A stretch of DNA of 64,000 nt. It comes from Sphaerisporangium sp. TRM90804. GTDB lineage: Bacteria; Actinomycetota; Actinomycetes; Streptosporangiales; Streptosporangiaceae. The position numbers and the translations under genes are program-made. The notes beneath the pieces were generated by a model. The model was not told the origin of the DNA and did no database searches. It worked only from the letters and a program-made list of their open reading frames with translations. Position 1 is the stretch's first letter. The number at the start of each line of letters is the position of its first letter. This document shows, in pieces, positions 21,901-31,818 of this stretch. Where the stretch lies: positions 248,001 through 312,000 of the forward strand of contig NZ_JARWAC010000016.1 of assembly GCF_029846175.1 (NCBI RefSeq), in the 5' to 3' direction.

Positions 21901-24900
21901 CGCCACGAGTCGCTGCGCACCGTCTTCCCCGAGGAGGGCGGGCGGCCCTACCAGCGGATCCTCGACCCCGGCGAGGCCCGCCCCGACGTGATCGTCTCCC
22001 GGGTCGCGCCGGACGACCTGGCCGGGAGCCTGGCCGAGGCGGCGGGGTACGGGTTCCAGCTGGACCGCGAGCCGCCGCTGCGCGTCCACGTGTTCCAGCT
22101 CGCCGAGGGCGAGCACGTGCTGCTGCTCCTGCTGCACCACATCGCGGGCGACGAGTGGTCGGACCTGCCGCTCACCCGCGACCTGGCCGCCGCCTACGAG
22201 GCGCGGGCGGCCGGGCGCGAGCCGGGCTGGGCGCCGCTGCCGGTCCAGTACGCCGACTACACGCTCTGGCACCGCGACCTGCTCGGCGACGAGGCCGACC
22301 CCGGCAGCGTGGCGTCCCGCCAGCTCGCCTTCTGGAAGGACGCGCTGGCCGGGCTGCCCGAGGAGATCGCGCTGCCCGCCGACCGCCCGCGCCCGCCGGA
22401 GTCCAGCCACCGCGGCGGGGCCGTGGAGATGCCGCTGGACCCGGAACTGGCCGGCGCCCTGCGCGAGCTGGCCCGGTCGTCCGGGGTCAGCATGTTCATG
22501 GTCGTCCAGGCCGCCGTCGCCGCCCTGCTCACCCGGCACGGGGCCGGGACCGACATCCCGCTGGGCAGCCCGATCGCCGGGCGCACCGACGAGGCGCTGG
22601 AGGACCTGGTCGGCTTCTTCCTCAACACGCTGGTGCTGCGCGCCGACACCTCGGGCGACCCGTCGTTCCGCGAGCTGCTGGCGCGCGTGCGGGACGCCGA
22701 CCTGGCCGCCTTCGACCACCAGGACGTGCCGTTCGAGCGCCTGGTGGAGGTGCTCAACCCGCCGCGCTCGCTGGCGCGCCACCCGCTCTTCCAGGTCATG
22801 GTGGTGTACCTGGCCGCGGGCGGCGGCCGGGTGGAGCTGGCGGGCCTGCGGTCCCGGCCCGAGGAGGTCGGGCAGGCCACGGCCAAGTTCGACCTGTCCT
22901 TCGACTTCGTGGAGCGGGACGGCGGCGACGGCGTCGACGGCGTGCTGGAGTACAGCACCGACCTGTTCGACCCGGCCACGGCCGAGGCGCTCGCCGAGCG
23001 GCTGCTGCGGGTCCTGCGCGCGGTGGCCGCCGACCCGGAGGCCCCGATCGGCGCGATCGACATCCTGGGCGCGCGCGAGCGTCACCGGATTCTGCGGGAG
23101 TGGAACGCCCGGCCGCTCGCGGCCGAGCCGGCGACCGTGCCCGCGCTGTTCGAGCGCCAGGCCCGTCTCTCGCCGGACGCGCCCGCCGTCGCGTCCGACG
23201 GCGTCGAACTGACGTACGCCCGGCTCAACGACGAGGCCAACCGGCTGGCGCGGCTGCTGGTCGCGCACGGCGCCGGGCCCGAGCGCGTCGTCGCGCTGGC
23301 GCTGCCCCGCACCGCGCACACCCTGGCGGCCATCCTGGCGGTGCAGAAGGCCGGCGCCGCCTACCTGCCCCTGGACACCGACGCCCCCGCCGCCCGCACC
23401 GCCGGAACGCTCGCCGACGCGCGACCGGTGCTGACGGTGACCACCCGCGCCCTGGCGTCCGCGCTGCCCGCCGGCCCGCCGGTCCTGGTGCTGGACGCCC
23501 CGGAGACCCAAGCCCGGCTGGCCGCCCTGGACGGCCGTGACCTCGCCGACGCCGACCGCGCGGCGCCCCTGTCCCCGCGCCACCCGGCCTACGTGATCTA
23601 CACCTCCGGCTCCACCGGCCGTCCCAAGGGGGTCGTGGTCACCCACGAGAGCGTCGCCAACCTCTTCCACAGCCACCGCGAGACCCTCTACGCGCCGGCC
23701 GTCGAGGCGACAGGCCGGCGGCACCTGCGCGCCGGGCACGCCTGGTCGTTCTCGTTCGACGCGTCCTGGCAGCCGCAGCTGTGGCTGCTGGACGGCCACT
23801 GCGTGCACGTGGTGGCCGAGGAGACCCGCCGCGACCCCGAGCTGCTCGCGGCGGCCGTCGTCGAGCACGGCTTCGACTTCCTGGAGGTCACCCCCTCGTT
23901 CTTCGCCCAGATGGCCGAGGCCGGGCTCATCCAGGGCGACCGCAGCCCGCTCGCGGTCGTGGGCGTGGGCGGCGAGGCCGTGCCCGCCGCGCTGTGGGAG
24001 CGGCTGGCCAGGCTGCGCGGCACCGAGGCGTACAACCTGTACGGGCCGACCGAGTCCACCGTCGACGCCCTGGTCGCGCGGGTGCGCGACAGCGACCGGC
24101 CGCTGGTCGGCCGCCCGGTCGCCGGCACGCGCGCCTACGTCCTGGACGACCGGCTGAGCCCGGTGCCGCACGGCGTCACCGGTGAGCTGTACCTGGCGGG
24201 CGGCGGGCTGGCCCGCGGCTACCTCGGCCGCCCCGCGCTGACCGCCGAGCGGTTCGTCGCCGACCCGTTCGGCCCGCCCGGCTCCCGGCTGTACCGCACC
24301 GGCGACCTGGCCCGCTGGACGTCCGACGGGCGGCTGGACTACCTGGGCCGTGCCGACGACCAGGTCAAGATCCGCGGCTTCCGCATCGAGCCGGCCGAGG
24401 TCGAGTCCGTGCTGGCCGCCCACCCGGCGGCCGGGCAGGCGCTGGCGACCGTCCGCGAGGACGGGCCGCGCAAGCTGCTCGTCGCCTACGTCGTCCCGGC
24501 CCCCGGCCGGTCGCCCGACCCGGCCGACCTGCGCGGGCACGCCGCCCGGCACCTGCCGGACTACATGGTCCCGGCGGCGGTCGTGGTGCTGGACCGGCTG
24601 CCGGTGCTGCCCAACGGCAAGCTCGACCGCAACGCCCTGCCCGCCCCCGACCTGGCCGCCGCGGCCACCGGGCGCGAGCCCGGGACGCCGATGGAGAAGA
24701 CCCTCTGCGCCGTCGTCGCCGGAGTGCTGGGGCTGGAACGGGTCGGCGTCGACGACGACTTCTTCGCCCTCGGCGGGGACAGCATCGTGGCGATGCAGCT
24801 CGTCAGCGCGGCACGCGCTGCCGGGGTGCGGATCACGCCGCGCCTGGTGTTCCTGCACCGCACCGTCGCCGGGTTGTGCGCGGTCGCGACCGAGGCCGGC

Positions 24901-26325
24901 GCCGCCACGGCCTCGCGGGACGACGGCGCGGGCACCGTGCCGTTCACGCCGGTCATGCACTGGCTGCGCGAGCTGGGCGGCCCGTTCGCCGGCTACCACC
25001 AGGCCGCGCTGGTCCAGACCCCCGCCGCGCTGGACCGCCCCGGGCTGGCCGCCGTCCTGCGGGCGCTCGCCGACCGGCACGACACGCTGCGCGCGCGGCT
25101 GGTCCGCAACGGCCCGCGTGACTGGGCCCTGCAGGTGCCGGCGGCCGGGTCGGTCGACACCGACGCCTGGATCGAGCGCGTCGACGCCGCCGGGCTGGAC
25201 GGCGACGCGCTCCGGGCCGTGATCGCCGACCGCGCCCGCGCGGCCCGCTCCGCGCTCGACCCGGACGCCGGCGAGATGGTGAGGGCCGTCTGGTTCGACG
25301 CCGGGGAACGGCCGGGCCGGCTGCTGCTCATGGCGCACCACCTGGTCGTGGACGGCGTCTCCTGGCGGGTCCTGCTGCCCGACCTGGCCGAGGCGTGGAA
25401 GGCCGTCGCCGAGGGCCGCGCGCCCCGGCTCGCGCCCGTCGGCACCTCCTTCCGCCGGTGGTCGAACCGGCTCGCGGAGCTGGCGCTCGACCCCGCCCGC
25501 GAGGCCGAGCTGCCGGTGTGGACCGGCGTGCTCGACGGCGCCGAGCCGCTGCCGCTCGACCGGCCGCTGGACCCGGCCCGGGACACCTTCGGCACCGTGC
25601 GGAACCTGGAGCTGCGGCTGCCCGCCGAGCGCACCGGCCCGCTGCTGTCGGCCGTCCCGGCCGCCTACGGCGCGAGCGTCAACGACGTGCTGCTGACCGG
25701 TCTCGGCCTCGCCGTCGCCGGCTGGCGGCGCGCGCGGACGGGCGCGGGCGGCGGCGCGGTGCTCGTCGACCTGGAAGGCCACGGCCGCGAGGAGGAGCTG
25801 CTGGACGACGCCGACCTGTCCCGGACGGCCGGCTGGTTCACCAGCGTCTTCCCGGTCCGCCTGGACACCGGCGGGGTCGACCTGGACGACGCGCTGTCCG
25901 GCGGCCCGGCCGCCGAGCAGGCGCTGGCGCGGGTGCGGGGCCACCTGGGCTCGCTGCCCGCGAACGGCGTGGGCTACGGCATGCTGCGCCACCTCAACCC
26001 GCGCACGGGCCCGGTGCTCGCCGCGTACGAGGCGCCGCGCATCGAGTTCAACTACCTGGGCCGCTTCGGCATCCCCGAGGAGACCGACTGGTCCTATGCC
26101 CCGGAGGAGGACGTGGCCGACATCGGCCCCGAGGCGGCGATGCGGGAGGGCTACGCGCTCAGCGTCAACGTCGTCGCCGAGGACCGCCCCGGCGGCCCGG
26201 TGCTCGCGGCCCACTGGTCGTGGCCCGAGGGCGTGCTGACGCCGGACGCCGTCCAGGAGCTGGCCGAGACGTGGTTCCTGGCCCTGACCTCACTGATCGA
26301 CCGCGCCGCGGCGCGCACCCCCTGA
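6910..26325 (+). CDS. Five-module hydroxamate siderophore NRPS (scabichelin-like architecture)
   Basis: A 6,471-residue synthetase. Domains: truncated C (about 10-215), A1-MT-T1 (MT about 704-960, carrier S1178), C2-A2-T2 (S2292), C3-A3-MT-T3 (MT about 3308-3564, S3796), C4-A4-T4 (S4888), C5-A5-T5 (S5958) and a terminal E (H6143-H6144...D6148). There is no thioesterase. Specificity codes read by alignment to GrsA: A1 DVWILGATNK (unassigned, probably formyl-hydroxyornithine), A2 DVWHFSLVDK (serine), A3 DMENLGLINK (N5-hydroxyornithine), A4 DGEDVGLVDK and A5 DAQEGGLVDK (unassigned). The two MT domains sit inside A1 and A3 and carry SAM motifs such as LEIGAGSG. The predicted product is a pentapeptide tris-hydroxamate with N-methylated residues 1 and 3. 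C3 has RHLLLWDG in place of HHxxxDG but keeps the second His. The start is uncertain (6910, 6970 or 6991). Confidence 0.93.
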   Translation: MAGGRGSDEPVRSSSGGAVFLSASEEAMAYWRRRLAPLPQETALPVDFPYPLLPAEDRQTRTRPLAVTAQGAAPLAAYVALLHRYGGSGEVTVGHEGLPLRVEVDASTTFGELTRRVAAAREDAEAHRVPLDVLTAELSPDPMRGGGLLFNTSFTEDAGDAPQPAAQGVDLALAAGDGRVRAVYRADLFEAATVDRMLDHYARLLAAGPARPGTPVGDLDLLGEEERRRILLEWNDTGHSVPPLTWPEMFAEQVSARPDAVALVFEDVRLTYAELDERANRLAHALTARGAGPERVVALALPRSAELIVAEVAVLKAGAAYLPLDTDYPADRVAYMLADAGPVCLVTTAETLGDLPPREGVETVVLDAPETVRELAGRPAHDPGEADRGPLSVLNAAYVIYTSGSTGRPKGVVLSHAGVAKLVATQTERFGIGPHSRVLQFASPGFDVAFWDLCLGLLSGGRLVVVPSERRVPGAPLADYADANGITFMILPPALLAAMPDDVLLPPAATLLAGTERVSPELVSRYARGRMMFNAYGPTEATTNSTLGLCDPDIPPGSIVPIGGPDPGTRAYVLDARLRPVPAGVAGELYLGGAGLARGYLGRPGLTAERFVADPFGAPGERLYRTGDLVRWKADGRLEFLGRADTQVKIRGFRVEPGEVESVLRSHPAVDQVAVVAREDRPGDRRLAAYVVPSLSAEAGQDAGVRVAEWKDLHELLYAAAGDEGRGFRENFAGWNSMYDGLPIPVEEMREWRDATVARIGELRPRRVLEIGAGSGLLLSRLAPACDAYWATDVSEEAVRALRAQVGAVPELAGRVELRAQPAHDGTGLPQGFFDTVVVNSVVQYFPSAEYLADVLRLAGGLLAPGGSVFVGDVRNLRLLRCLRAAVETRRADGADDKQALLAAVDRSVAWEGELLLDPDFFASLDGFEADVRVKRGGHHNELTRYRYDVVLRERAAAPAPAQAEREVRWTSLTGPDGLGALAALLAERPARLRVTGIPNARLAGDLAALDAVQDGSRSTGPAGDADPEALHALGDRHGYRVAVTWDGQADDGALDAVFTTEDEPAGLYRTAGAFPHANRPAPFRDVAALMKALRSHASEWLPEYMVPAAFVPLDRLPVTPSGKLDAAALPAPDYGALSSGRAARDPREKLLCALYAETLGLESVTIDDDFFALGGDSIVAIRFLVRARKAGLRLTSRDVFRHRTVAELAPVAVDGPEGAPGTAAEREDGPPLVRLDDAELAEALREHPVAVQDVLPLSPLQAGFFFHSLLDGADGDVYVVQQAIDLAGPVDGEALRRAAQRLLDRHAPLRACFRRLPDGRAVQIVAEGLELPWREVDLSAAGDDERPSLAAAVAGEERARRFDLARPPLVRCALVRLDPGRARLLLTFHHIVADGWSLPVLHRELMASYGDAAPTLPEVAPYRGFLRRLAEADQDAAREAWRAALAGLDEPTRLVDAPAHPERPAGAPVRPAQVRVELPERVTAQLAVRARELGVTLGTVVQGAWGLLLGRLTGRQDVVFGTTVSGRDAEVEGIESMVGLFINTLPSRLRWEPADTLAALLGRLQDEQARLLDHQHLGLAEVQRVAGHAGGGELFDTLLVFENYPADAGLADPSGTVRITGHEFHDTVHYPLALIVKPGRRLDLRLKHHTHRLDGEAARLIGDRLARILQAVADDPRRRVADVGLLSDAELATAHPAGESREVPETTLAAAFEAQAARTPSATAVVYEGETLTYRELDARAQALAGLLRARGAGRGGIVAVAVPRSAELMVALMGVLKSGAAYLPVDVDYPADRIAYMLADSGAKTVVTTAATAPRLPALDGLTPLVLDAPAADASAGDAFAGDVSSGDVSAGGPWAGDVSSGDASAVGTRAGASPGAGGSAGPDDPAYLIYTSGSTGRPKGVVVTHRAIVNRLAWMQGEYGLRADDRVLQKTPSSFDVSVWEFFWAPLEGAAVVLARPDGHRDPAYLAELIRERGVTTMHFVPSMLEAFLGAPEVTGDPSWAASLRRVFSSGEALPGPAAARWGELTGVPLHNLYGPTEAAVDVTHHACDGSEGVTVPIGRPVWNTGLRVLDACLRPVPAGVPGELYLAGVQLARGYHARPGLTAERFVADPYGPAGTRMYRTGDLVRRRADGSVEYLGRTDRQVKLRGNRIEPGEIEAALAALPAVAQAAVAVHGSTLVAYVVPAGTPAGAGAPVEARVPVDAGALRAALAGTLPAPMVPDVYLALDALPLTPSGKLDRNALPAPEAVRAEARAPRSERERLLTEIFAGVLKIGEVGVDDDFFMLGGDSITSIGVSSRARRAGLPVSPRDVFEHRTPAGLAAAFPAAEAVDGPAVPSDAGIAPAPPVAGGAPRGEAPAGAGVAALDLTEDEIARVHRLGGSVEDIWPLAPLQEGLFFHSTYDRAGLDVYTVHESFDLARRVDADRLRAAVRALVARNPSLRAGFTSDGLRRPVQFIVRDPEIPLEEADLSALPAAEQDERLRELMDAERVRQFDLARPLLFRMLLIRLGDRGDRLVVGRHLLLWDGWSAWLFLGQLFALYESNGDDRALPAPGSYRDYLTWLEAQDTAVATGAWRDALRGLQEPTLLAAADEGLEPVIPESVEAVLPAGVGARLRDVARGHGLTLNTVLTAAWGLVLASVTGRTDVVFGTTVAGRPTEVPDVENVIGMFLNTVPARIAFDPSEPVLSLLRRVQAERLALMPHEYLGLGVLQAETGHRRLFDTLFVLRDADTNARLAELAGTHGATAVANVDATHYPVNVIVTPGERIRVTVAHRPDIVDRPKARAMLDRFTLLLERLTRDPHAPVGGVDPVLPAERAALEREWAASRVPDPEDTIAALLAAQAARTPEATALVFGDQTVTYAELDARVNRMARLLAAMGAAPESVVALGLPRSIDMVVALFAVLRTGAAYLPLELDHPGDRLAAMLDDARPALLLSTAAVSARLAGAVPDVPRVLLDTAEAARELAGFSGAPVTEAERPPFSLEHPAYVIYTSGSTGRPKGVVTPYRGLTNMQLNHQREIFDPAVASAGGRRLRIAHTVSFAFDMSWEELLWLVEGHEVHICDEELRRDAEALVAYCDAHRVDVVNVTPTYAHLLMEEGLLEGHRPPLVLLGGEAVPDAVWARLRDTDGTYGYNLYGPTEYTINALGGGTHDSGTPTVGRPIRATRALILDTWLRPVPEGVAGELYLAGIGLARGYLRRPGLTAERFVADPYGEPGERMYRTGDLVRRRPDGNLDFLGRTDHQVKIRGYRVEPGEVETALVRHPRVRQAAVIARDDPSAPGTQRLIGYVVPAELTGDEREDAERESVGEWEQIYSDEYERIGTAVFTEDFAGWDSSYDGRPIPVEHMREWREQTVARVRELRPRRILEIGVGSGLLLSRLAPDAEAYWGTDLAAPVIRKLREDLRRDPELAAKVELRCQPAHVTDGLPEGYFDTVVINSVVQYFPSADHLGEVVHGAMRLLAPGGALFVGDVRDLRTARAFQTGIQLTRAGEDADPERVRRAVDRGLALEKELLVDPDYFTTLGYGVDLRTKRGHHHNELSRYRYDAVLYKGEPDLRLGDEPVVEWDGDPAALAHHLREDRPERLRLTAVPDARAASERRTTAPTRPGAAVTSPPADGAPGAEDAATVSVPYGALEGGVEPEALHELGAREGYRVLTTWSPETGAFEAVFVRGDFRVTSGLYRPGGGTPPYANDPAAARGASGLAQRLREDLRRHLPDYMVPAAFVVLDRLPMNDNGKLDARALPDADPAARTGGGRGPRTAQEEVLCRLFAEVLGLPEVGAEDGFFDLGGHSLLATRLVSRARAELGAELAIRDLFEAPTPALLAGRATAGRPARPAIAPEADRPERVPASAAQRRLWLAERLSGGDAYHFPLVFRLRGDLDTGALRQALRDVAGRHEALRTVLAEHEGEPYQRIIPAEEAEPRFTVADVREDELDARVRAAVARPFDLGAEPPLRADVLRVAPGDHVVAVLLHHVATDEWSDRPFLADLGAAYRARREGRAPEWTPLPVQYADYTLWQHRLLGAPVAAGPGAPAVSGEGARQLAYWAEALEGLPEEIALPLDRPRPARPSGRGGTVRTELPAQTVRALRALCAQTGTSMFMLFQAAVATLLHRMGGGTDIPLGAPIAGRTDSALDDLVGFFVNTLVLRADLSGDPTFTELLARVRDADLAAFEHQDLPFEQVVEALNPPRVPGRNPLFQVMLGYHHRPDGDPDVLDLPTEWWPARIETAKFDLDFTFVDHTGEDRVVLLLEYAADLADEGTARALAERTVDLLARLADDSGRPVGHISVLTEAERRAAELTWNATARPVERRTVPELFAETARTAPHRTALVTGERRLTFGELSREAGRIARLLRGRGVGAESVVGLALPRAEMVPAILGVLAAGAAYLPLDPAYPAERLDYMLRDASPVCVLSTAAIAPTLPPAAVETLLLDAAEPLAGSVNGAARHPSGAPAGPVNGHPLPDDGRAAAGPWAEVWPEADAAAYVIYTSGSTGRPKGVVGTHRGLSNLFAGQLADVIEPARRAAGRDTLRAAHAASFSFDGSWEPLLWLLAGHELHVLDETTMTDPAAFAAHLAEAALDYVDLTPTHLLELLHHGVLAPGGHLPGVVVVGGEATSADLWRRLGALPGTVVHDLYGPTECAVDAYGRHSDGPDGPWAAPVANIRAHVLDAALRPVPAGVPGELYLAGEGLARGYLGRPGLTAERFTADPFGAPGGRMYRTGDLARRRADGTLEFLGRADDQVKLRGFRIELGEIEAVLGAHPGVAQAAVAVREDTPGVPRLVAYTVPVPGVRADPAELRAHVAAVLPEHMVPAAFAELPALPRSGSGKLDRRALPAPDPAAVTTAGRRPRDAREEILRELFASVLGIPRVGVDDDFFALGGHSLLAMRLVSRVRAALGAEVTLRSVFEAPTVARLAERLARADAPEGSAPRPEPVAVAVRPGRLPLSSPQRRLWVLYQVEGPSATYNIPVAWRLSGDLDLPALRAALGDLVARHESLRTVFPEEGGRPYQRILDPGEARPDVIVSRVAPDDLAGSLAEAAGYGFQLDREPPLRVHVFQLAEGEHVLLLLLHHIAGDEWSDLPLTRDLAAAYEARAAGREPGWAPLPVQYADYTLWHRDLLGDEADPGSVASRQLAFWKDALAGLPEEIALPADRPRPPESSHRGGAVEMPLDPELAGALRELARSSGVSMFMVVQAAVAALLTRHGAGTDIPLGSPIAGRTDEALEDLVGFFLNTLVLRADTSGDPSFRELLARVRDADLAAFDHQDVPFERLVEVLNPPRSLARHPLFQVMVVYLAAGGGRVELAGLRSRPEEVGQATAKFDLSFDFVERDGGDGVDGVLEYSTDLFDPATAEALAERLLRVLRAVAADPEAPIGAIDILGARERHRILREWNARPLAAEPATVPALFERQARLSPDAPAVASDGVELTYARLNDEANRLARLLVAHGAGPERVVALALPRTAHTLAAILAVQKAGAAYLPLDTDAPAARTAGTLADARPVLTVTTRALASALPAGPPVLVLDAPETQARLAALDGRDLADADRAAPLSPRHPAYVIYTSGSTGRPKGVVVTHESVANLFHSHRETLYAPAVEATGRRHLRAGHAWSFSFDASWQPQLWLLDGHCVHVVAEETRRDPELLAAAVVEHGFDFLEVTPSFFAQMAEAGLIQGDRSPLAVVGVGGEAVPAALWERLARLRGTEAYNLYGPTESTVDALVARVRDSDRPLVGRPVAGTRAYVLDDRLSPVPHGVTGELYLAGGGLARGYLGRPALTAERFVADPFGPPGSRLYRTGDLARWTSDGRLDYLGRADDQVKIRGFRIEPAEVESVLAAHPAAGQALATVREDGPRKLLVAYVVPAPGRSPDPADLRGHAARHLPDYMVPAAVVVLDRLPVLPNGKLDRNALPAPDLAAAATGREPGTPMEKTLCAVVAGVLGLERVGVDDDFFALGGDSIVAMQLVSAARAAGVRITPRLVFLHRTVAGLCAVATEAGAATASRDDGAGTVPFTPVMHWLRELGGPFAGYHQAALVQTPAALDRPGLAAVLRALADRHDTLRARLVRNGPRDWALQVPAAGSVDTDAWIERVDAAGLDGDALRAVIADRARAARSALDPDAGEMVRAVWFDAGERPGRLLLMAHHLVVDGVSWRVLLPDLAEAWKAVAEGRAPRLAPVGTSFRRWSNRLAELALDPAREAELPVWTGVLDGAEPLPLDRPLDPARDTFGTVRNLELRLPAERTGPLLSAVPAAYGASVNDVLLTGLGLAVAGWRRARTGAGGGAVLVDLEGHGREEELLDDADLSRTAGWFTSVFPVRLDTGGVDLDDALSGGPAAEQALARVRGHLGSLPANGVGYGMLRHLNPRTGPVLAAYEAPRIEFNYLGRFGIPEETDWSYAPEEDVADIGPEAAMREGYALSVNVVAEDRPGGPVLAAHWSWPEGVLTPDAVQELAETWFLALTSLIDRAAARTP

Positions 26326-26358
26326 ACCGACGAAAGACCGACGACAGGAGACGGCGAG

Positions 26359-26568
26359 ATGAGCAACCCCTTCGAGAACCCCGACGGCGTCTACGTGGTG
26401 CTGGTCAACGACGAGGGCCAGCACAGCCTGTGGCCGGAGTTCGTGGAGATCCCGGCCGGCTGGACCACCGTCCACGGGCCGGGCACCCGCCAGGAGTGCC
26501 TGGACCACATCGAGGCCAACTGGACCGACATGCGCCCCAAGAGCCTGGTGGAGCGGCAGGGAGGCTGA
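26359..26568 (+). CDS. MbtH-family protein, NRPS adenylation-domain partner
   Basis: A 69-residue protein with the MbtH signature: [19 protein letters not shown], then SLWPEF..IPAGW and a C-terminal WTDMRPKSL. MbtH proteins bind and stabilise adenylation domains. The ATG follows an AGGAG site at 26347-26351, and the gene lies 33 bases after the NRPS stop, so it shares the NRPS transcript. A very strong G/C palindrome (26585-26712) follows. Confidence 0.95.
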   Translation: MSNPFENPDGVYVVLVNDEGQHSLWPEFVEIPAGWTTVHGPGTRQECLDHIEANWTDMRPKSLVERQGG

Positions 26569-26584
26569 CCCGCGCCCGGCCCAT

Positions 26585-26712
26585 GCGAGACGGGCGGGCG
26601 CCCCCCGCGGGGGGGCGGGGCCGGCGGCGGGGGGGGGGGGGGGGGGGGCGCCCCCCCCCCCCCCCCCGGCGCCCGGGCGGCCCCCCCGGGGGGGGGCGCC
26701 CGCCCGTCTCGC
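26585..26712. terminator. Extreme G/C palindrome between convergent genes, probable bidirectional terminator
   Basis: The arms 26585-26606 and 26691-26712 are perfect 22-base inverted repeats. Between them lies almost pure G/C sequence, including 20 G (26629-26648), CG, then 17 C (26651-26667), which can itself fold. It separates the convergent mbtH and binding-protein genes. The exact homopolymer lengths may be sequencing or assembly error. Confidence 0.65.
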
Positions 26713-26724
26713 GTGCCGGGCCGG

Positions 26725-27789
26725 TCAGGAGGCCGGCTGGGCCACCTCGGTGGACGGGTCGCCGTCGACCGCGGCCACCAGCTGCGGCACCAGGCGCTCC
26801 ACGGTGTAGGGGAGGCTCAGCACGCTCACGAAGGAGAGGGCGTTGCCGTAGTCGCTGGTCTCCTTGACGAAGACCTCGCGGCCGTCCTTGACGACCTGCA
26901 GGTCGCCGTACACCTTGTCCGCGTGCAGCTTGGCCGCGTCCGCCGCCGGGTCGGCGACGATCCAGACGACGGCGCCGGTGTCGAGCAGGTCGGTGCGCTC
27001 CTTGCTGATGTTGGCGCCGAACTCGTCGCCGATGACCTTGTCCAGGTCGGCCGGAAGGTTGAAGCCCAGCGCCGACAGGATGCGCGTGCGGCCGTCCTGC
27101 GCGCCGTACACGAAGATGCCCTCGTACGGGGTGGCGATCAGGGCCTCGGACTGGGCGAACTCGGGGTGCTCGGTCTTGGCGGCGGCGAGCTTCGCCTCCA
27201 CGTCCGAGACGAGCGCCTTGGCCTCGGCCTCCTTGCCGAGCACCTTGCCGATGGTCTGGGTCTGCATCTGCCACGGGAGGCCGTAGTCGGCGAACTCCTT
27301 CGGCTGGGCCACCACCGGGGCGAGCTTCGACAGCGTGTCGTACTGCTCCTTGGTGAGCCCGGAGTACAGGGCGAGGATCAGGTCGGGCCGGAGCGAGGCG
27401 ATCTTCTCGACCTGCGGCCCGGTGCCGGTGTCGGTGAGCACGGTCGGCGGGGCGGCGCCGCCGAGCTTGTCCGCCGCCCAGGGGCCGACGGCGCCCTTGT
27501 AGCCGCCGATCCACTCGGTGGTGCCGACGGGGACCTTGCCCAGGGCCAGCACGGAGTCCTGGTCGGTCAGGCCGATGGTGACGACACGCTGCGGTTCGGC
27601 GGTCACGGTGGTGCTGCCGTACTTGTGCTCGACGGTCACCGGGAAGGCGCCGGCCGCGGTGGCGGAGGCGGTGGGGGCGGGCGCCGCGGTGCCGCCGCCG
27701 GAGTCGGAGCCGCACGCGGCGACGCCGCCGGCCAACAGCGTTGAGACGAGCACGACGGCGAGCCGGGTGCCGGGGAGGAAGCGGAGCAT
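26725..27789 (-). CDS. Ferric-siderophore binding lipoprotein (FepB/CchF-like)
   Basis: A 354-residue periplasmic-binding-protein-family lipoprotein. The signal peptide ends at a lipobox (VAAC, lipidated C26) and is followed by a Gly/Pro/Ala/Thr-rich linker. The mature part has the helical-backbone-metal-receptor pattern (VTAEPQRVVTIGLTDQDSVLALG, then SLRPDLILALY). It would capture the ferric siderophore for the FecCD/FecE importer at 3697-6794. It is the last gene of the minus-strand run starting at 31354, 59 bases after the exporter gene, and has no iron box of its own, so it is probably read from the box at 31391-31413. Confidence 0.9.
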   Translation of the reverse strand: MLRFLPGTRLAVVLVSTLLAGGVAACGSDSGGGTAAPAPTASATAAGAFPVTVEHKYGSTTVTAEPQRVVTIGLTDQDSVLALGKVPVGTTEWIGGYKGAVGPWAADKLGGAAPPTVLTDTGTGPQVEKIASLRPDLILALYSGLTKEQYDTLSKLAPVVAQPKEFADYGLPWQMQTQTIGKVLGKEAEAKALVSDVEAKLAAAKTEHPEFAQSEALIATPYEGIFVYGAQDGRTRILSALGFNLPADLDKVIGDEFGANISKERTDLLDTGAVVWIVADPAADAAKLHADKVYGDLQVVKDGREVFVKETSDYGNALSFVSVLSLPYTVERLVPQLVAAVDGDPSTEVAQPAS

Positions 27790-27848
27790 CGGGGGTCCTT
27801 CACGTTCTTCGATATCGGGTGTGGTGCCGGGGGTCGGTGGGCGTCAGG

Positions 27849-29672
27849 TCATCGGGCGCCCTCACGGCTGTCGGACCACGCCTCCCACAGGGCGGCGTAG
27901 CGGCCGCCGGCGGCGCGCAGCTCGTCGTGGCTTCCGCTCTCGACGATGCGGCCGCCGTCCATGACGACGACGCGGTCGGCGGTGGTGGCCTGGGTGAGGC
28001 GGTGGGCGACGATCAGCGCCGTGCGGCCCTCGATGGCCCGCTCGGTCGCCTTCTCCAGGACGCGCGCCCCGGCGCTGCCGGCCTCGGCCGTCGCCTCGTC
28101 GAGCACGGCCACCGGCGGGCCGGCCAGGACGAGCCGGGCGAGGGCGAGCTGCTGGACCTGCGCGGCGGTCAGACGGTGGCCGCCGTCCCCGACCACCGTC
28201 GCCAGGCCGTCCGGCAGGGCCTCCACCCAGGCCAGCGCGTCCACCCGGTCGAGGGCGTCGCGCAGGTCGTCGTCGCCCGCTTCGGGGGCGGCGAGCCGCA
28301 GGTCGTCGGCGAGCGAGCCGGCGAAGACGTGCACCTCCTGGGTGACCAGGGCCACCGCGCTTCCTACCCCGTGCGGCGCGGCGGCGTCGACGCGCACCGT
28401 GCCGGCGGTCGGCTCGTGCATGCCGGCGATGAGCTTGGCCAGCGTGGTCTTGCCCGCGCCGCTCGGCCCGACCAGGGCCACCCGCTCCCCGGCCCGCAGT
28501 TCGAGGTCCACGTCCGCGAGCACCGGGCGCCCGGGCTCGTAGGCGTGCCCGAGGCCGCGCACGCTGACGACGACCTCACCCGGGGCGCCGGCGTGCGCCG
28601 GGCGCGGGACGGGCTCCGCGCGGTGCTCCGCCACCCCGTCCGGCAGGGCGTCCCGGGTCGTGGCGCCGCGTGCCGCCGGCTCGTCCCGTTCCGGACGGTC
28701 GGCGACCCCGACGAGGCGGGCCAGGCTCGCGCCGGCGGACTGGGCGTCGTCGAGCAGGACGAGGGCGGAGTTGATCGGGGTGAACAGGCTGTGGAAGTAC
28801 AGGGCCGCGGCCGTCGCCGTGCCGATGCTCACCGACCCGTCGCGGACCAGCAGCAGGCCGACCACCAGGATGGCCGCGAGGCCGGTGTACTCGGCCAGGT
28901 GCAGGCGGCTGTAGAAGCGCAGCACCAGGCGCACGCCCCGCATGGTCAGGTCCACGGCCGCCCGCGACCGCCGCGTGACCTGCGCGGCGTGCGCGGCCTC
29001 CAGCCGGAACGACCGCACGGTGGCGGCGCCGCCGATGGTGTCGAGCAGCTGCTGGTGCTGGGCGCCGTTGGCGACGCGCTGCTCTGCGTACAGCGGGACG
29101 GCGTTGCGCACGTACCAGCGCGCGGTGTGCGCCTGCACCGGCACCGCCAGCAGCGCGGCGAGCGCGAACCGCCAGTCGAGCACGGCGAGCGCCACCAGGG
29201 TCAGCATGATGGCCAGCGTCGAGCGGGCCAGCTCGGGCATCGCCGTCCGCACCGCCTCGGTGACCTTGGAGACGTCGCCGGTCACGCGGGCGGTGAGGTC
29301 GCCGGAGCCGGCCTTCTCCACCTGCTCCAGCGGCAGCCGCAGGGCGCGCTCGACGAAGCGCTCCCGCAGCCGGGCGAGCGCGGTCTCCCCGAGCCGGGAG
29401 ATCAGCGACATCCCCACCACCGTGGCCGCCCCCTGGACGACGGCGACGGCGACCAGCAGCACGACGGGCGTCGTGACCGCCTCGGCGGCGCGCCCGTCGG
29501 CGACCAGGTCGACGATGTGCCCGAGCAGCGGCTGGGTGAGCAGCCCGACGGCCGTGGCCCCGACCATGACCGCGAACCCCGCGAAGGCGAGCCCCCGCTG
29601 CGGCCGCAGCAGCTCCAGGACGGCCGCCCTGGTGCGGGCGGGTGTCGCGGTGGGCAGCAGCTCCCGCGTCAT
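27849..29672 (-). CDS. ABC exporter half-transporter, heterodimer partner with intact Walker motifs
   Basis: A 607-residue fusion of a six-helix membrane domain and an ABC ATPase. Walker A GPSGAGKTT (about 401-409) and Walker B VAVLDEAT with the catalytic Glu (about 520-527) are intact, but the signature loop reads LTAAQ (about 500) in place of LSGGQ. Its ATG overlaps the stop of the partner gene (29669-29672). The two are expected to form a heterodimer for siderophore export, as with transporters in coelichelin-type clusters. Importer function (IrtAB-like) is an alternative, because some exporter-fold proteins import siderophores. Confidence 0.85.
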   Translation of the reverse strand: MTRELLPTATPARTRAAVLELLRPQRGLAFAGFAVMVGATAVGLLTQPLLGHIVDLVADGRAAEAVTTPVVLLVAVAVVQGAATVVGMSLISRLGETALARLRERFVERALRLPLEQVEKAGSGDLTARVTGDVSKVTEAVRTAMPELARSTLAIMLTLVALAVLDWRFALAALLAVPVQAHTARWYVRNAVPLYAEQRVANGAQHQQLLDTIGGAATVRSFRLEAAHAAQVTRRSRAAVDLTMRGVRLVLRFYSRLHLAEYTGLAAILVVGLLLVRDGSVSIGTATAAALYFHSLFTPINSALVLLDDAQSAGASLARLVGVADRPERDEPAARGATTRDALPDGVAEHRAEPVPRPAHAGAPGEVVVSVRGLGHAYEPGRPVLADVDLELRAGERVALVGPSGAGKTTLAKLIAGMHEPTAGTVRVDAAAPHGVGSAVALVTQEVHVFAGSLADDLRLAAPEAGDDDLRDALDRVDALAWVEALPDGLATVVGDGGHRLTAAQVQQLALARLVLAGPPVAVLDEATAEAGSAGARVLEKATERAIEGRTALIVAHRLTQATTADRVVVMDGGRIVESGSHDELRAAGGRYAALWEAWSDSREGAR

Positions 29673-31354
29673 GCCAGCACCGTGGCCCGGTAGGCGGGGT
29701 GGCGGGCGACGAGGTCGGCGTGCGGGGCCGAGTCGGCGACGCGGCCGGCGTCGATCAGGACGACGCGGTCGGTGGCGGACAGCAGGGCGGGGCTGGTGGT
29801 GACCAGGATGGTGGTGCGGCCCCGGCGGAACGCGCGGATGCCGTCGGCGATGCGGGCCTCGGTGACCGCGTCCACGGCGGTGGTCGGGTCGTGCACCACC
29901 AGGACGGCCCGGTCGGCTGCCAGGGCGCGGGCGAGGGCCACGCGCTGGCGCTGCCCGCCCGACAGCGAGCGGCCGCCCTCGCTGACCTCGGCGTCCACGC
30001 CGCCCGCCAGCGTGCGGGCGACCTCGTCGGCCCCGGACGCCGCCATCGCGGGCGCGAGGTCGGCGTCCGCCGGGGCGGCGGCGGCGACGTTGTCACGCAG
30101 CGTGCCCTCGAACAGGTCGGCGTCGTGCTCGGCCACCAGCACCGCCGTGCGCAGCTCGGCCGGGTCGAGGTCGGTCAGCGGGACGCCGTCCAGCTCGACG
30201 GTGCCGGTGTCGGGGTCGGCCTGCCTGCTGAGGCAGCGCAGCAGCGCCGCCGCGTCGGCGGGGTCGGTCGCGGCCACGCCGAGCACCTCGCCCGGGGCGG
30301 CGGTCAGGTCGACGTCGCGCAGGCCGCCGTGGCCGACGCCGCGCAGCCGCATCTCGCCCCGCACCGGCCGGGGCAGCGGCACACCGCCGCCCGCGACGGC
30401 GACCGGCGTGGACAGCACCTGCGCGATGCGCGCCGCCGACGCCCGTCCCTGGGCCAGCTCGGCGTTCACCCAGGAGAAGACCTCCAGCGGCCCGAGCAGG
30501 AAGAGGGCGAGGCCGACCGCGGAGATGAGCTGGCCCAGGCTGATGTCGCCCTGGGCCGCGAGCCGCCCGCCGACGAGCGCCACCAGCGCGATGAAGCAGC
30601 CGGTCAGCGCGAGCACCATGCCGTTCTGCGTCGCCTCGGCGCGCGCGGCGCCCATCGTCGCGGTGAGCGAGTCGCGGCTGGTGCGCCGGTACCGGGCGAC
30701 CGCCGCGGCCTCCGCGCCGATGCCCTTGAGCACCCGGAGCCCGGCCACGAGGTCGGCCGCCACGCCCGAGGCGTGCGCGGCGCGCTCCTGCTGGGCCTCG
30801 CTGCGCCGCTCCAGCGGCTTGCTCAGCAGGTGCCCGAGCCACAGCAGCACGGGCGTGCCCAGCAGCACGATCAGGCCGAGCGTCACCGACGTGGTCAGCA
30901 GGACGACGGCGCCGACCAGGAGGCCGATGGCCGCCGAGACGCCCGACAGCACCGCCATGGCGACCGCGCCGACCCGCTTGGCGTCCTCGGTGGCGATGGT
31001 GGCCAGCGCGCCCGGCAGCCGCCCGGCCTCGGCCCCGCCGCCGGGGTGGGTGACCCGGGCGACGATCCGCAGCCGGAGCTCGTGGGCGGCCTGCTCGGCG
31101 GCCCGCTCCCCGGCGCGCGCGCCGAACCTGAAGCCGAACGACAGCCCCACGTAGACCACGGCGAGCACGGCCAGCCAGCGCAGCAGGGCGCCCACGTCCC
31201 CCTTCGCCACGCCCTGGTCGACGGCGACGCCGATCAGGACCGGCACCAGCGCCTCCCCGGCCTGGTGCCCGGCCCCCAGGAGCGACCCGAACACGACGTC
31301 CCGCCGCTGCCCGCCGATCGCCTCCCGCAGGACGTCCCGTCCCGACCCGCCCAC
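29669..31354 (-). CDS. ABC exporter half-transporter, degenerate nucleotide site
   Basis: A 561-residue membrane domain plus ABC ATPase fusion. The Walker A region (about residue 356) reads GVAATDPADAAAL and lacks the GKS/T lysine; Walker B is VLVVHDPTT, with Pro in place of the catalytic Glu. The signature LSGGQRQRVALARAL (about 461) is perfect. The protein therefore complements the partner at 27849-29672, and only one composite ATP site can be catalytic. It is the first gene of an iron-box-controlled operon; the N-terminus MGGSGRDVLREAIGGQRRD precedes the first membrane helix. Confidence 0.85.
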   Translation of the reverse strand: MGGSGRDVLREAIGGQRRDVVFGSLLGAGHQAGEALVPVLIGVAVDQGVAKGDVGALLRWLAVLAVVYVGLSFGFRFGARAGERAAEQAAHELRLRIVARVTHPGGGAEAGRLPGALATIATEDAKRVGAVAMAVLSGVSAAIGLLVGAVVLLTTSVTLGLIVLLGTPVLLWLGHLLSKPLERRSEAQQERAAHASGVAADLVAGLRVLKGIGAEAAAVARYRRTSRDSLTATMGAARAEATQNGMVLALTGCFIALVALVGGRLAAQGDISLGQLISAVGLALFLLGPLEVFSWVNAELAQGRASAARIAQVLSTPVAVAGGGVPLPRPVRGEMRLRGVGHGGLRDVDLTAAPGEVLGVAATDPADAAALLRCLSRQADPDTGTVELDGVPLTDLDPAELRTAVLVAEHDADLFEGTLRDNVAAAAPADADLAPAMAASGADEVARTLAGGVDAEVSEGGRSLSGGQRQRVALARALAADRAVLVVHDPTTAVDAVTEARIADGIRAFRRGRTTILVTTSPALLSATDRVVLIDAGRVADSAPHADLVARHPAYRATVLA

Positions 31355-31390
31355 CCGCGCTCCCTCCGGACCGTATGCATATGACCAAAC

Positions 31391-31413
31391 TTAGGTAAGG
31401 CTAGACTAACCTG
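31391..31413 (-). promoter_or_regulatory. Iron box of the exporter/binding-protein operon
   Basis: TTAGGTAAGGCTAGACTAAC starts at 31391, and a palindrome AGGTAAGGCT/AGACTAACCT spans 31393-31412. It lies 37 bases upstream of the exporter start at 31354. It is a weaker match than the other three boxes. Confidence 0.75.
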
Positions 31414-31519
31414 CATCGGCCAACCACCCCGGATGTGCTGAAGTGGCACGGGATGCCGCGGCCGCCTCCGGGGAGCGCGGTGCCGTCGGCGATAATTCAT
31501 GTATATTTGGTAGGAAATG

Positions 31520-31548
31520 TTGACTTGCGGGGCCGGCACTTCTAGCGT
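31520..31548 (+). promoter_or_regulatory. Promoter of the sulfur-uptake leader peptide and ABC operon
   Basis: TTGACT (31520-31525), a 17-base spacer and TAGCGT (31543-31548). Six bases separate the -10 box from the leader ATG, so transcription probably starts at that ATG. The promoter of the second leader (37238-37266) has the same layout. Confidence 0.6.
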
Positions 31549-31554
31549 TGAGCC

Positions 31555-31629
31555 ATGAGCCAGGGGTGCTACCTGACCAGGCGCGCGCACGTCGACTTCG
31601 GGCACGTCGTCAGCGCGCAGTGTCGTTGA
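31555..31629 (+). CDS. Cysteine-containing attenuator leader peptide (24 aa) of the sulfur ABC operon
   Basis: A 24-residue peptide beginning MSQGCYLT and ending RRAHVDFGHVVSAQCR. The pattern RRxHVD....SAxC marks a widespread actinobacterial leader peptide found before sulfur-assimilation operons. In mycobacteria, related Cys-rich leaderless leaders act as cysteine-responsive attenuators. Cys codons occur at residues 5 and 23. The ATG lies six bases after a -10 box, so the mRNA is probably leaderless here. The downstream importer gene starts 189 bases later, leaving room for alternative RNA folds. Confidence 0.75.
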   Translation: MSQGCYLTRRAHVDFGHVVSAQCR

Positions 31630-31818
31630 TCGCGGATCTTCCGCCGGTTCCCGCATCAGGGGGAGCCGTCCGGTGTTCCCGCGCGGGTGGCCGGCGTCGA
31701 GCCGGGCTTCATCCTCCGCGGGTTCTCGCGCGGGCCGTGCGCCCGCGACCTCTCCATGTGACCTCTTCCGGCCGGCGTGCCGACCGCGAGCACGCCGCTA
31801 TCCGCGAGGACCCTTTTC

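Noticed and set aside
8278-26214. Very long minus-strand open frames opposite the NRPS (8278-15873 and 15895-26214)
   Set aside because: They are antisense shadows of the GC-rich NRPS frame; no domain is recognisable and codon choice follows the plus-strand gene.
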